Shown: positions 1 to 7,644, counted from the first letter of the stretch. The stretch: 8,759 nucleotides of DNA from Planctomycetota bacterium (GCA_021778575.1 JAJYCH010000141.1:1-8759), one strand, 5' to 3'. Notes: a model not told the origin generated them from the sequence alone. Translations and numbers: made by a program.

Positions 1-1
1 C

Positions 2-61
2 GGGAACTTCGGAGGCGGCGGGAACTTCGGCGGCGGCGGGAACTTCGGCGGCGGCGGGAAC
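2..61 (+). repeat. 18-bp tandem repeat encoding GNFGGG
   Basis: Three and a third near-identical 18-bp units (gggaacttcggcggcggc) start at 2, 20, 38 and 56. The first has one silent change (gga for ggc), and the last degenerates to Asn-Ser-Gly. The array is cut by the window edge, so its true copy number is unknown. It lies in frame inside the low-complexity gene. Confidence 0.85.
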
Positions 62-841
62 TCCGGCGATCCGGGATCGAGTACGGCGACGCCCGCTCAA
101 CTGGCCCAGTTGCAGACCGACCAGCAGAAACTCCAGACCGACCAGCAGGCGATCCTGGCCAACGACCAGGTGACTCCGGCAATGCAGGTGAAGGTCCAGA
201 ACGACATCAAGGCGATCAAGGGAGCCGAGACGACGACTCCCTCGGCGACGGCCCAGGCCACCCTCCAGACGGATCTTCAGACGGCTCAGGCCAACAAGGG
301 CGGACCGACTTCGGCCCAGCTCGCCCAGATTCAAACCGATCAGAATGCGATCTACGCCAGTCAAGGGGTGAACGCCGCTCTGATCAGCCAACTCAATACC
401 GATCAGACGACGATCCAGACCGCGTCGGGAATCACTGACGCCACCCGGGCGACGATCGCTGCCGACCAGGCGGCCATTCAGGCCGATCTCGCCCTGATCA
501 ACCCACCGAGCACGACCACCGCGCCGACCTCGGTCACCGCGCCGACGATGACCACCGCGCCGACGATGACCACCACCTCGGTCGCGACGGCCGCGCCGAC
601 GACGACCACCACCTCAGTCGCGACGGCCGCGCCAACGACGACCACACCGACGACGACCACGACGGCCGCGCCGCCCGCCGCGACCTCGACGACCGTCAGC
701 ACCACGCTCTCGGCCTCGCCAACGACCACGCCGCCGCCGATGTCTCTTCCGATGAGTCCGGCGATGGCCTCGACCTTCATCAATCATCCGATGGGTGGGC
801 ACGGCAGGCATTTCGGCCGAGGCGGGCGTCACCGAGCCTGA
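2..841 (+). CDS. Low-complexity repeat protein, C-terminal part (5' end outside window)
   Basis: The frame is open to the left edge, so the gene starts upstream; a TTG at 110 is in frame but sits inside the repeats and is unlikely to be the start. Three regions are visible. First come about three copies of the hexapeptide GNFGGG (bases 2-61). Next is a Gln/Asp/Thr-rich stretch (about 95-500) with back-to-back LQTDQQ heptads and recurring QTDQ motifs, likely helical and possibly coiled coil. Last is a Thr/Ala/Pro tail (about 505-740) built from TTTAPT and SVATAAPTTTT units. The C terminus is Gly/His/Arg-rich (GGHGRHFGRGGRHRA). No catalytic domain or membrane segment is seen. Composition suggests an exported or cell-surface protein, but the N terminus is missing, so a signal peptide cannot be checked. 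I do not recognise a named family. The uniform repeat frame makes coding likely. Confidence 0.75.
   Translation, partial: GNFGGGGNFGGGGNFGGGGNSGDPGSSTATPAQLAQLQTDQQKLQTDQQAILANDQVTPAMQVKVQNDIKAIKGAETTTPSATAQATLQTDLQTAQANKGGPTSAQLAQIQTDQNAIYASQGVNAALISQLNTDQTTIQTASGITDATRATIAADQAAIQADLALINPPSTTTAPTSVTAPTMTTAPTMTTTSVATAAPTTTTTSVATAAPTTTTPTTTTTAAPPAATSTTVSTTLSASPTTTPPPMSLPMSPAMASTFINHPMGGHGRHFGRGGRHRA
539..646 (+). repeat. 18-bp and 36-bp tandem repeats encoding Thr/Ala/Pro tail
   Basis: Two identical 18-bp units (gcgccgacgatgaccacc) occupy 539-556 and 557-574. They are followed by two 36-bp units at 575-610 and 611-646 that differ at three positions. The 36-bp unit encodes TSVATAAPTTTT. All units keep the reading frame, as expected for a slippage-prone low-complexity linker. 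Confidence 0.8.
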
Positions 842-876
842 GCTATCCCGCGTCAAGACTTCCCTTCTCAACGCGC

Positions 877-911
877 GACCAGGGCCACGCTTTCGGGCGT
901 GGCCCTTGGTC
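877..911 (+). terminator. Hairpin after the low-complexity gene (possible terminator)
   Basis: The arms gaccagggccacgc (877-890) and gcgtggcccttggtc (897-911) pair over 14 bp with one bulged T around a TTTCGG loop. The hairpin begins 36 bp after the stop codon at 839-841. The T-tract after it is weak (gttatgt), so intrinsic termination is plausible but not certain. The rest of the 841-1022 gap shows nothing clear. Confidence 0.5.
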
Positions 912-1022
912 GTTATGTGGATCTCCGCTGGAACGGGGGGATGGCGGGAAACTTCCGAAGATCGGTACCATGAGGTGACGGGGCTGGAACACAGCCCGAC
1001 CCGGACCTCTGGTCGCGAAGCG

Positions 1023-1880
1023 ATGAGCACCAACGACCCGCCCGTCACTGGATTGAATGGACTTCGTGTCGCCAGCTTCGAGGCCCGGATGGCCGGTCCG
1101 ATGGCCGAACTCATCCGCAAGCAAGGGGGCGAGGTGGTCGAGGCCCCTGCCCTCCGCGAAGTCCCGATCGGCGACAATCCCGCCGCGATCGCCTTCGCCG
1201 ATGCCTTGATCGCCGGTCAGTTCGACCTCGTCCTCTTCCTGACCGGTGTCGGGACTCGTTACCTGACCCGCGAGATCGAGACGAAGTACTCTCGGGACGA
1301 GTGGGTTGCCGCCCTCCGGAAGGTCAAAGTTGCGATCCGAGGTCCCAAACCGGTGACCCCGCTCCGAGAAATCGGCGCCAGGATCGACCTTCAGGCTCCC
1401 GAGCCCAATACCTGGCGCGAGCTTCTCGGCGCTCTCGACGCCAACATTCCGGTCGCCGGGTTGCGGGTCGCGCTTCAGGAGTACGGCCAGCCCAACCCCG
1501 AACTGATCGAAGGGCTTGAGACTCGGGGGGCGGTGGTCACCCGGGTTCCGGTCTATCAGTGGGCCTTGCCTGACGACCTCGGGCCGTTATGGTACGCGAT
1601 CGACGAGATCATCGCCGGACGGATCGGCGCTGTTGTCTTCACCTCGGCCCAACAGGTGGTCCATCTGCTTCAAGTGGCCGCCGATGTGGGCCAGGAGGCC
1701 GATCTCCGGATCGCCCTGGCGCGGTCGGTGATCGTCGCTTCGATCGGTCCGACCACGACCGAGATGCTGAAAAACCAGGGCTTGCCGGTCGACATCGAAC
1801 CGGAGCACCCCAAGATGGGGCACCTGGCGGTCGCCCTGGGGTCCCGGTGGCGGGAGAGCCGGAAGCGCGAGAGCCTATGA
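1023..1880 (+). CDS. hemD: Uroporphyrinogen-III synthase (HemD-like)
   Basis: Predicted cytoplasmic enzyme of 285 residues, close to the usual 250-270 for HemD. The family cyclises hydroxymethylbilane with inversion of ring D to give uroporphyrinogen III, the branch precursor for haem, sirohaem and cobalamin. Two similar alpha/beta halves are apparent: the first holds LVLFLTGVGTRYL (69-81), the second VVFTSAQQVVHLL (204-216). The typical late motif IGPTTTEML (241-249) is followed by GLPVDIEPEHPKMGHL (253-268). The ATG at 1023 is preferred because the longer in-frame extension back to 795 overlaps the upstream gene and lacks family character; the SD here is weak (gaag). Catalytic residues are poorly conserved across this family, so a HemD-domain regulator or paralogue remains possible. 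No other haem gene is adjacent. It converges with the PAQR gene and overlaps it by 6 bp. Confidence 0.82.
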   Translation: MSTNDPPVTGLNGLRVASFEARMAGPMAELIRKQGGEVVEAPALREVPIGDNPAAIAFADALIAGQFDLVLFLTGVGTRYLTREIETKYSRDEWVAALRKVKVAIRGPKPVTPLREIGARIDLQAPEPNTWRELLGALDANIPVAGLRVALQEYGQPNPELIEGLETRGAVVTRVPVYQWALPDDLGPLWYAIDEIIAGRIGAVVFTSAQQVVHLLQVAADVGQEADLRIALARSVIVASIGPTTTEMLKNQGLPVDIEPEHPKMGHLAVALGSRWRESRKRESL

Positions 1881-2549
1881 CGGACGCGCCGCCCGGATAG
1901 CTCGATAGGGCAAGACCACCTTCAAGATGAACCAGTAATGGGCCAGGCTGCCGGCGATGACGAACAGGTGAAACAGGTCATGGGTTCCGAACCAGCCGGG
2001 CCAGAGCGTGGGCCAGTGGACGATGTTGAAGATCGCGCCCACGCTATAGAAGACCCCGCCCAGGACAAGCGGGAACATGGCCCGGTGCGACACCACGTTG
2101 GCAATCTTTGAGTAGCAGACGATCACCCCCCAGCCCATCACCAGATAGACACAGGTTCCCATGAGGGACGAGAACTTCCGGCCCGAGGCGAGCCAGACCA
2201 TCGACGAGCCCGCCGTCGCCCAGACGGTCGCGAGCGTCCAGAGCCGCCATTGCCCCTTCATCAGGCCCCAGGCCACCGGCGTGTAGCTGCCGGCGATCAA
2301 GGCAAAGATCCCCACGCTATCAAGTCGAACGAATGGGGCGAGCCGGTCGGCCGATCGGTCGACGCCATGGTAAAGCGTACTACCCGCGTAGCAGAGCATC
2401 AGGCCGATCCCGTAGATCAGTACGCTGATCTGGAGGCCGCGATCCCCTCGACTGCGCTTCCAGAGGAGCCAGGTTCCGGGAACCGCCAGGACAAACCCCG
2501 CGCAGTGGGTCCAGGCGGCGACAGGCTCTCGGAGGCTCAGAAACGTCAT
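1875..2549 (-). CDS. trhA: PAQR / hemolysin III family membrane protein
   Basis: Predicted inner-membrane protein of 224 residues with about seven hydrophobic segments, the size expected for bacterial hemolysin III (TrhA/YqfA) proteins. These belong to the PAQR superfamily with eukaryotic adiponectin receptors and are linked to membrane lipid homeostasis; older haemolysin claims are weakly supported. The full metal-site pattern is visible: Ser57 and His61 in STLYH, Asp77 in RLDSVGIF, and His190 and His194 in THDLFHLFV, with another His at 204. The S-x3-H and H-x3-H spacings match the family, which suggests an intact zinc site. ATG at 2549 is chosen because MTFLSLREPVAAWTH resembles usual family starts. 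A TTG at 2627 would add 26 Pro/Ser-rich residues and has an AGGT-like site upstream, so it cannot be excluded. The 232-bp gap to the divergent kinase shows no convincing promoter. Confidence 0.88.
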   Translation of the reverse strand: MTFLSLREPVAAWTHCAGFVLAVPGTWLLWKRSRGDRGLQISVLIYGIGLMLCYAGSTLYHGVDRSADRLAPFVRLDSVGIFALIAGSYTPVAWGLMKGQWRLWTLATVWATAGSSMVWLASGRKFSSLMGTCVYLVMGWGVIVCYSKIANVVSHRAMFPLVLGGVFYSVGAIFNIVHWPTLWPGWFGTHDLFHLFVIAGSLAHYWFILKVVLPYRAIRAARPS

Positions 2550-2781
2550 GAGTCGTGGTCTCGGTGGGGACGGAGCGGGGACGCTTTCGATTCTTGGCGC
2601 GGATGTGGTCCAGTTCAAGGGGTTCAAGCCAACTACCTGACGTCAACCTCGTCCGTAAACCGGGCTTCCCCCGTCACCCTGGGCCACGGCTCGGATTGGA
2701 TCAATGCGGGAATTCTGATACACTTGAAGGCTCTGAGAGTCGCATTGCAGGGAATGGGTAGACTTGTGGTCGGGATGATTC

Positions 2782-5700
2782 ATGATACGTGATTCTCGGA
2801 AGATCATTTTGGGTTGTTTCTTCATCGCCCTGGCGATTCTGGTCGTCGATTCGGTTCTTGTTTATCGGAGTCTGACGACGATCACTCGGACGCATCGCGA
2901 GGTGGACGAATGCTGGAGAATTCTTTCCGAACTTGATCAATCGCTCTCGGCCCTGAAGGATGCCGAAACCGGCCAGCGTGGATTTCTCCTGAGCAATCAG
3001 GTCGCTTTTCTCGCGCCTTACGAGCAAGGCAAGACCGAGGTTCTCAGGTCGCTGAACCGGCTCCAGACGCTCGCCAGGGGGCGAATGGGCGATCAGAATT
3101 TGATCACCAACCTGGCGGCGGTCGCGGGCGAGAAGCTGGCCGAGCTCGAAAAGACAGTCCAGTTCGGCCGGGCCAATCAGTGGGACGAGGCGCTTCGGCT
3201 TGTCAAGTCGGGGCGAGGCAAGGCATTGATGGATCAGGCCCGCGATCTTGCTCTTCAGATCCGTGACGAGGAAAAGCGGCTCCTGGAGATCCGCGACGCG
3301 GCGTCGCGATCGGCGGTCCGGTGGACGATCTCGGTGTTCTCGCTCACGACCGGCACGGCGCTCGCCTTGCTTGTCGGCGGGTTGATATTCCAGCAGCGTG
3401 AGACCAGAATCCGCGAGCAGGCGACCGAGGAGATCCGCCGGAGCATGTCCTGGCTGGCAACGATCTTGACCAGCATCGGCGATGCCGTCATCGCCACCGA
3501 CGAACGAGCCTGCGTCACGTTCATGAACCCGATCGCCGAGAGTCTCACGGGCTGGTCCCAGGCCGAGGCGACCGGCCGACCGATGGCCGAGATCTTCGCG
3601 ATCGTCAATGAATCAACCCGCGAGGTTGTCGATAACCCGGTCGACAAGGTGATCCGCGAAGGCGTCATCGTGGGCCTGGCCAATCATACGATCCTGATCG
3701 CGCGCGACGGAACCGAAACTCCCATTGATGATAGCGCGGCACCCATCAAGGATCAGAGCGGTCATGTGATCGGCGTGGTTCTGGTCTTCCGCGACATCAC
3801 CGAGCGCAAGCGACAGGATGAGATCGCGGAGGAGAAGCACCGACTTTCGGAATTCGGCCGGCTCGTCGGGATCGCCCTCACCGAGAGCCCCGACATCGAG
3901 ACAATGGCCCGGCGGACCGTCGAGAAGACCGTTCGTCACCTCAACGGAGCGTTCTCCCGGATCTGGACGCTCGACGAACCTTCCGACACGCTGGAACTTC
4001 GCGCCAGCGCGGGGCTCTACACGCATATCAACGGCGACCACGCCCGGATTCCTGTCGGCAAGTTCAAGATCGGCAAGATCGCTAGCGATCGTCAGCCGCA
4101 CCTGACCAATTCGATTATCGGCGACCCGCTCGTTCCTGCCCAGGAGTGGGCCGCTCGCGAGAGAATCGTCTCGTTTGCCGGTTACCCGCTGGTCGTCGAG
4201 GATCGCCTGGTCGGCGTCTGGGCGCTGTTCGCCCGCCATCCGCTCTCGGAGGAGACACTCCGCTCGATGGAATCGGTCGCCAGTGGGATCGCGCTGGGAA
4301 TCGAGCGGATGAACTTCCAGGAGCGGCTCCATAATGAGCGCGAGTGGCTCAAGGTCACTCTGGCCAGTATCGGCGACGCCGTCATTGCCACCGATACTGA
4401 TGGGAAGATTACCTTCCTCAACCCGATTGCCCGGGCCATGACCGGCTGGACGGAAGCCGAAGCTCAGGGACAACTGATCGAAGTTGTCTTCCATATCATC
4501 AACGAACAGACTGGAGCCCCGGCCGAGCACCCGGTCCATCGAGTGATCCGCGAAGGTTTGGTGGTCGGTCTGGCCAATCATACGATACTGATCGCTCGCG
4601 ATGGCACGGAGACCCAGATCGAGGACAGCGCCGCGCCGATTCTCGACCCGGATCGTGGAATGCTCGGCGTCGTCATGGTCTTCCGGGACGCCACGGTCGA
4701 ACGTCGGGCCAAAGAGGCGATCGAGGAAGCCGCCAACCGGCTCCGGTTCACACTCGACGCCACGCAGGTCGGCCAGTGGGAACTGAACCTCGAAACCAAG
4801 GGTCTGACCAGAACGCTTCGACACGACCAGATCTTCGGCTACGAGACCCTGTTGCCGAACTGGACCTTTGACACGTTCCTGGAAGGGCACGTCCGCCCTG
4901 ACTTTCGCGACCAGATGGCTCGAGAGTTCGCCGAGATCATCGCGACTGGTCGTGAATGGGAGTTCGAGATCCCGATCATCCGGGTCGATCATTCCGAGCG
5001 CTGGATCTGGGTCAAGGGAAGCGTCCCCGCAACCGAACACGGTAAGTTTCGCCGGATGCTCGGCCTGGTCATGGACGTCACCGACCGCAAACAAGTCGCC
5101 GAGGAACTTCGGATCGCCAAGGAGGAGGCCGAGCAAGCCAGCCAGGCCAAGTCGCAGTTCCTCGCAGTCCTTTCACACGAACTGCGGACCCCGCTCAATC
5201 CGATTCTGCTGGCGGTCTCCTCGATGCTCGAGCGCCCGGTCGACCTGGACGAACTGCGGCCCAACCTGGAGATGATTCGCCAGAACGTCAATCTTCAGTC
5301 ACGACTGATCGACGACCTGCTCGACGTCATGCGAATCGTCCGGGGCAAGATGCCGCTCCACTGGGAAGTCGCCAATGCTCACGCTCTGATCGAGAACGCC
5401 GTCGACATCTGCCGGAGCGAGGTTTACGGCAAGCGGATCGCCCTGAAGCTCGAACTCGAAGCAAGTCACCGTCATATCAATGCCGATCCCGTCAGACTCC
5501 AGCAAGTTATCTGGAACCTCGTCAAGAACGCCGTGAAATTCACGCCGGGCGACGGCACGATCACCCTCAGGACGTACAACGCGACCGATCCTGATGATCA
5601 GACCGATCGCCTGGTCATTGAAGTCATCGATACCGGGATCGGCATCGACCCCACGCTCCACGACCAGATTTTCGACCCGTTCCAGCAAGGCGAAACGTCA

Positions 5701-6270
5701 ATCACCCGGCGGTTTGGCGGCCTGGGTCTCGGCCTGGCCATCAGTCGAGGGATTGTCGAAGGTCACGGCGGCCAGCTCGTCGCCCGGAGCCGGGGTAAGG
5801 ATCAAGGAACCACGTTCCGGATCAGTCTGAATGTCCTGCCCGACCCAATCATGGAAGAAAATGGCCGAGCGGCCTCTGATCCGATGGACCTCGAACCGCC
5901 GACGATCAAACCTTTGAAGATTCTCCTCGTCGAAGATGAACCGGCGACCCGACGATTGATGGCCCGACTCCTGAGCCGACTTGGTCACGAAGTAACGATG
6001 GCCGCCACGATCACCGAGGCCCTGGAAATCGAGTCGAATACCAACGATTTCGGACTCATCATCAGCGACATCGGACTTCCCGACGGAACCGGACTGGACC
6101 TGATGAAACAAGTGGTCAACCGCCGAGGAGCCATCCCCGCCATCGCACTGACAGGCTACGGCATGGAAGACGACATCCACCGAAGCCGGGAAGCCGGATT
6201 CACCGCCCACATGACCAAGCCAATCGACTTCGCCAAGCTCGAATCAATGATCCGCCAGGTCGTCGCTTGA
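2782..6270 (+). CDS. Membrane-bound hybrid sensor histidine kinase (CHASE3-PAS-GAF-PAS-PAS-HisKA-HATPase-REC)
   Basis: A 1162-residue hybrid kinase. TM1 (about 8-28) and TM2 (about 181-203) flank a CHASE3-type extracytoplasmic sensor (about 35-175) with the signature DAETGQRGFLL at 60-70. Cytoplasmic domains follow: PAS1 (about 222-345), GAF (about 355-508), PAS2 (about 520-643) and PAS3 with PAC (about 650-770). The HisKA H-box is LSHELRTPL with phospho-acceptor His799. The HATPase shows N-box Asn916 (NLVKNAVKFT), G1 DTGIGID at 950-956, F-box DPFQQG and G2 GGLGLGLAIS at 979-988. A C-terminal receiver has acidic residues in VEDE (1050-1053), acceptor Asp1096 (ISDIGLPD), Thr1124 and Lys1146. 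Every key residue is present, so kinase and phosphotransfer activity are expected. No Hpt domain or output regulator is nearby, so the partner and the signal are unknown. Start ATG 2782 has only a weak GGGA upstream; an ATG at 2775 hits a stop at once. Confidence 0.95.
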   Translation: MIRDSRKIILGCFFIALAILVVDSVLVYRSLTTITRTHREVDECWRILSELDQSLSALKDAETGQRGFLLSNQVAFLAPYEQGKTEVLRSLNRLQTLARGRMGDQNLITNLAAVAGEKLAELEKTVQFGRANQWDEALRLVKSGRGKALMDQARDLALQIRDEEKRLLEIRDAASRSAVRWTISVFSLTTGTALALLVGGLIFQQRETRIREQATEEIRRSMSWLATILTSIGDAVIATDERACVTFMNPIAESLTGWSQAEATGRPMAEIFAIVNESTREVVDNPVDKVIREGVIVGLANHTILIARDGTETPIDDSAAPIKDQSGHVIGVVLVFRDITERKRQDEIAEEKHRLSEFGRLVGIALTESPDIETMARRTVEKTVRHLNGAFSRIWTLDEPSDTLELRASAGLYTHINGDHARIPVGKFKIGKIASDRQPHLTNSIIGDPLVPAQEWAARERIVSFAGYPLVVEDRLVGVWALFARHPLSEETLRSMESVASGIALGIERMNFQERLHNEREWLKVTLASIGDAVIATDTDGKITFLNPIARAMTGWTEAEAQGQLIEVVFHIINEQTGAPAEHPVHRVIREGLVVGLANHTILIARDGTETQIEDSAAPILDPDRGMLGVVMVFRDATVERRAKEAIEEAANRLRFTLDATQVGQWELNLETKGLTRTLRHDQIFGYETLLPNWTFDTFLEGHVRPDFRDQMAREFAEIIATGREWEFEIPIIRVDHSERWIWVKGSVPATEHGKFRRMLGLVMDVTDRKQVAEELRIAKEEAEQASQAKSQFLAVLSHELRTPLNPILLAVSSMLERPVDLDELRPNLEMIRQNVNLQSRLIDDLLDVMRIVRGKMPLHWEVANAHALIENAVDICRSEVYGKRIALKLELEASHRHINADPVRLQQVIWNLVKNAVKFTPGDGTITLRTYNATDPDDQTDRLVIEVIDTGIGIDPTLHDQIFDPFQQGETSITRRFGGLGLGLAISRGIVEGHGGQLVARSRGKDQGTTFRISLNVLPDPIMEENGRAASDPMDLEPPTIKPLKILLVEDEPATRRLMARLLSRLGHEVTMAATITEALEIESNTNDFGLIISDIGLPDGTGLDLMKQVVNRRGAIPAIALTGYGMEDDIHRSREAGFTAHMTKPIDFAKLESMIRQVVA

Positions 6271-6293
6271 TCGGTTCCCGGATTCTCGACGAA

Positions 6294-6342
6294 CAAAAAG
6301 TCAAGGCCCGCCCACTCAACACCTGAGCGGCAAGGCCCTTGA
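6294..6342 (-). terminator. Rho-independent terminator for the minus-strand small gene
   Basis: Read on the minus strand, TCAAGG (6342-6337) pairs with CCTTGA (6306-6301). Inner pairs extend the stem with bulges, and a CTCA/TGAG pair closes the top. A CTTTTTG run follows at once (plus-strand caaaaag, 6294-6300). The T-tract lies on the minus strand only, so the structure fits termination of the gene ending at 6378, 36 bp upstream. The converging kinase gene (stop 6270) may also meet the hairpin, but without a T-tract in its direction. Confidence 0.6.
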
Positions 6343-6377
6343 GTCTCGCGATCAGGCATCAAACGCGGAGGTTCTGG

Positions 6378-6572
6378 TTACCGCATCGTGCAAGGACGAC
6401 GTCGAGGCCGCGCCCGTCGAACCTCGGTGGCCGAATTCCAGCCGGTCCAGGCGATGACCGCCAGATCTCGCGCCCTGGTCGGGGCGTCCTCGACTCCCTG
6501 ATCCTCCAGGAAAATCAGGAGAGTCCGCCAGAGTTCGGCGAGCGTCGGCCTCTTGCTGTCGTGACGGTTCAT
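6378..6572 (-). CDS. Small protein of unknown function (64 aa)
   Basis: I do not recognise this protein. It has 64 residues, starts MNRHDSKRPTLAELW, has an amphipathic central part (LWRTLLIFLEDQGVEDAP) and ends in a strongly basic tail (VRRARPRRRPCTMR). The frame stays open upstream into pyrF, but the start is fixed by the strongest SD in the window, AAAGGAGG, 5 nt before ATG 6572. It ends in TAA and is followed by a likely terminator. No signal peptide or membrane segment is evident; the short hydrophobic run is broken by Glu/Asp. It lies 109 bp downstream of pyrF on the same strand and could share its transcript or have its own promoter. The basic tail suggests nucleic-acid or ribosome binding, but that is only a guess from composition. 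Confidence 0.65.
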   Translation of the reverse strand: MNRHDSKRPTLAELWRTLLIFLEDQGVEDAPTRARDLAVIAWTGWNSATEVRRARPRRRPCTMR

Positions 6573-6577
6573 GGACT

Positions 6578-6585
6578 CCTCCTTT
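6578..6585 (-). promoter_or_regulatory. Strong Shine-Dalgarno site deciding the 64-aa start
   Basis: The minus strand reads AAAGGAGG, then AGTCC, then ATG (start at 6572). This is a full anti-SD match with 5-nt spacing. Most other genes in the window have weak or no SD, so it stands out and is the main support for the small gene. Confidence 0.75.
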
Positions 6586-6591
6586 CGTGGA

Positions 6592-6634
6592 GATCGGGAT
6601 GTTACCGGTGTCGAGACGGGTGGAAGACCCGATC
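6592..6634 (-). other. Nested inverted repeats in the leader of the 64-aa gene
   Basis: GATCGGG (6592-6598) and CCCGATC (6628-6634) form a perfect 7-bp inverted repeat. Inside it, CGGGT (6617-6621) and ACCCG (6627-6631) form a 5-bp hairpin with a 5-nt loop. The two structures share bases 6628-6631 and so exclude each other. The long-range form ends 6 bp from the SD. A regulatory leader is possible, but arms this short also occur by chance in GC-rich DNA. Confidence 0.3.
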
Positions 6635-6681
6635 GATCACCAGAAGGTTCGCCCCGACCGTAGCGATATTGAAGAAAGAGA

Positions 6682-7620
6682 TCAACTTCGCTTGATTTTG
6701 GCCGTCGTCGAGTGCGCGGCGAGGTCTTCGGCCATGTCGTGGACCGCCTGCACCACAGCGGCTTTCCAATCCGGACCAAATTTTGCCACCGCCGAAGGCT
6801 TCCGGTAGGCAAAGGTGATCCCTCGCGAACTGTTGACCAGCGCCCCCAATCCCTCAAAATCGAAACCGGGCGCCACGTCCGAGGCACTGCCTCCTTGAGT
6901 CCCATAACCCGGGACAAGAAACGGCACCCCCGGCAAAGCCTGGCGAAGTTCGGCAAGCTCGGAAGGATAGGTCGCCCCGACGACGGCTCCGACAAAGCTA
7001 TAACCGGAATCCCCTCGATGAGGCAACGCCCAATCCGCCAGCCGTTCGGCGACATGGCGATAAAGCGGCCGTCCCTCGCAGACAAGATCCTGAAACTCTC
7101 TCGCCGAAGCGTTGCTTGTCCGGACGAGAACAAAAATTCCCTTCCCTTCGCGAGTCGCCACCTTCACGAATGGAGTGATCCCGTCGATCCCCAGGTACGG
7201 GTTGACCGTCAAGGCATCGCAAACCCACGACGGTTCGAATCGATCGCCGACCGGGACTTTGCCGAGATAAGCCCGAGCATAAGCTTCGGCCGTCGAACCG
7301 ATATCATTCCGCTTGCCGTCCATCAAAACGATCAGGCCGGCCTCTTTGGCCAGTGACGCCGTAGCATGAAGTGCCGAAACGCCTTCCGGTCCATAAGCTT
7401 CATAAAATGCCGCCTGAAACTTCACGGCCGGGACAATAGGTGCGACAACTTCGACGACCTCTCGGCCAAATTCGAGAAGCGCCTGAGCCACCCCCGCACG
7501 GTTTCCTGGAAAGCGATCGAGGAACCCATCCGGCAGATCCTCCGGCCTGGGGTCGATGCCCACGCAGACCGGGTTACCGACCCGCCGGATCGCCGCCATC
7601 AAGGAATCTGCAAAATGCAC
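6682..7620 (-). CDS. pyrF: Orotidine 5'-phosphate decarboxylase, type 2 (PyrF)
   Basis: Cytoplasmic enzyme of 312 residues that decarboxylates OMP to UMP, the last step of de novo pyrimidine synthesis. The length fits the long type 2 subfamily rather than the roughly 230-residue type 1. Motifs in order: VCVGIDPRPEDLP (18-30), AVKFQAAFYE (65-74), the catalytic MDGKRNDIGSTAEAYA (100-115) with Asp101, Lys103 and Asp106, ALTVNPYLGID (136-146), GIFVLVRTSNAS (161-172), GAVVGATYPSEL (211-222), FLVPGYGTQGG (234-244) and the phosphate-binding-type NSSRGITFAY (263-272). All are intact. The GTG at 7620 is chosen because VHFADSL matches the usual start of the family; GGAG lies 11 nt upstream. The gene is divergent from the tRNA, with 87 bp between them that already hold the tRNA promoter. 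I see no clear pyrF promoter or attenuator. Confidence 0.93.
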   Translation of the reverse strand: MHFADSLMAAIRRVGNPVCVGIDPRPEDLPDGFLDRFPGNRAGVAQALLEFGREVVEVVAPIVPAVKFQAAFYEAYGPEGVSALHATASLAKEAGLIVLMDGKRNDIGSTAEAYARAYLGKVPVGDRFEPSWVCDALTVNPYLGIDGITPFVKVATREGKGIFVLVRTSNASAREFQDLVCEGRPLYRHVAERLADWALPHRGDSGYSFVGAVVGATYPSELAELRQALPGVPFLVPGYGTQGGSASDVAPGFDFEGLGALVNSSRGITFAYRKPSAVAKFGPDWKAAVVQAVHDMAEDLAAHSTTAKIKRS

Positions 7621-7644
7621 GTCAACAATCTCCGGCAGGTTGGA

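Noticed and set aside
795..1022. Upstream extension of hemD to a GTG at 795
   Set aside because: Would overlap the preceding gene and run through its hairpin. The added residues lack HemD character, and ATG 1023 gives a normal family length.
614..1177. 187-codon minus-strand frame, Arg/Gly-rich
   Set aside because: Spans the end of the low-complexity gene and the start of hemD. Its composition is the mirror of the Thr/Ala/Pro repeats; no domain or SD.
2550..2781. Promoter for the kinase or the PAQR gene
   Set aside because: TTGGAT at 2696 and TGATAC at 2716 are only 14 bp apart, and no other pair has acceptable spacing. I see nothing I can support.
3613..5136. 507-codon open frame on the minus strand, opposite the kinase
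   Set aside because: Lies wholly inside a kinase gene with all domain motifs intact. GC-rich codon bias commonly keeps antisense frames open, and the translation shows no recognisable domain, though it is rich in Asp/Gly/Val.
6573..7133. Upstream extension of the 64-aa gene's frame, up to 251 codons
   Set aside because: Overlaps pyrF in another frame and ignores the strong SD before ATG 6572.
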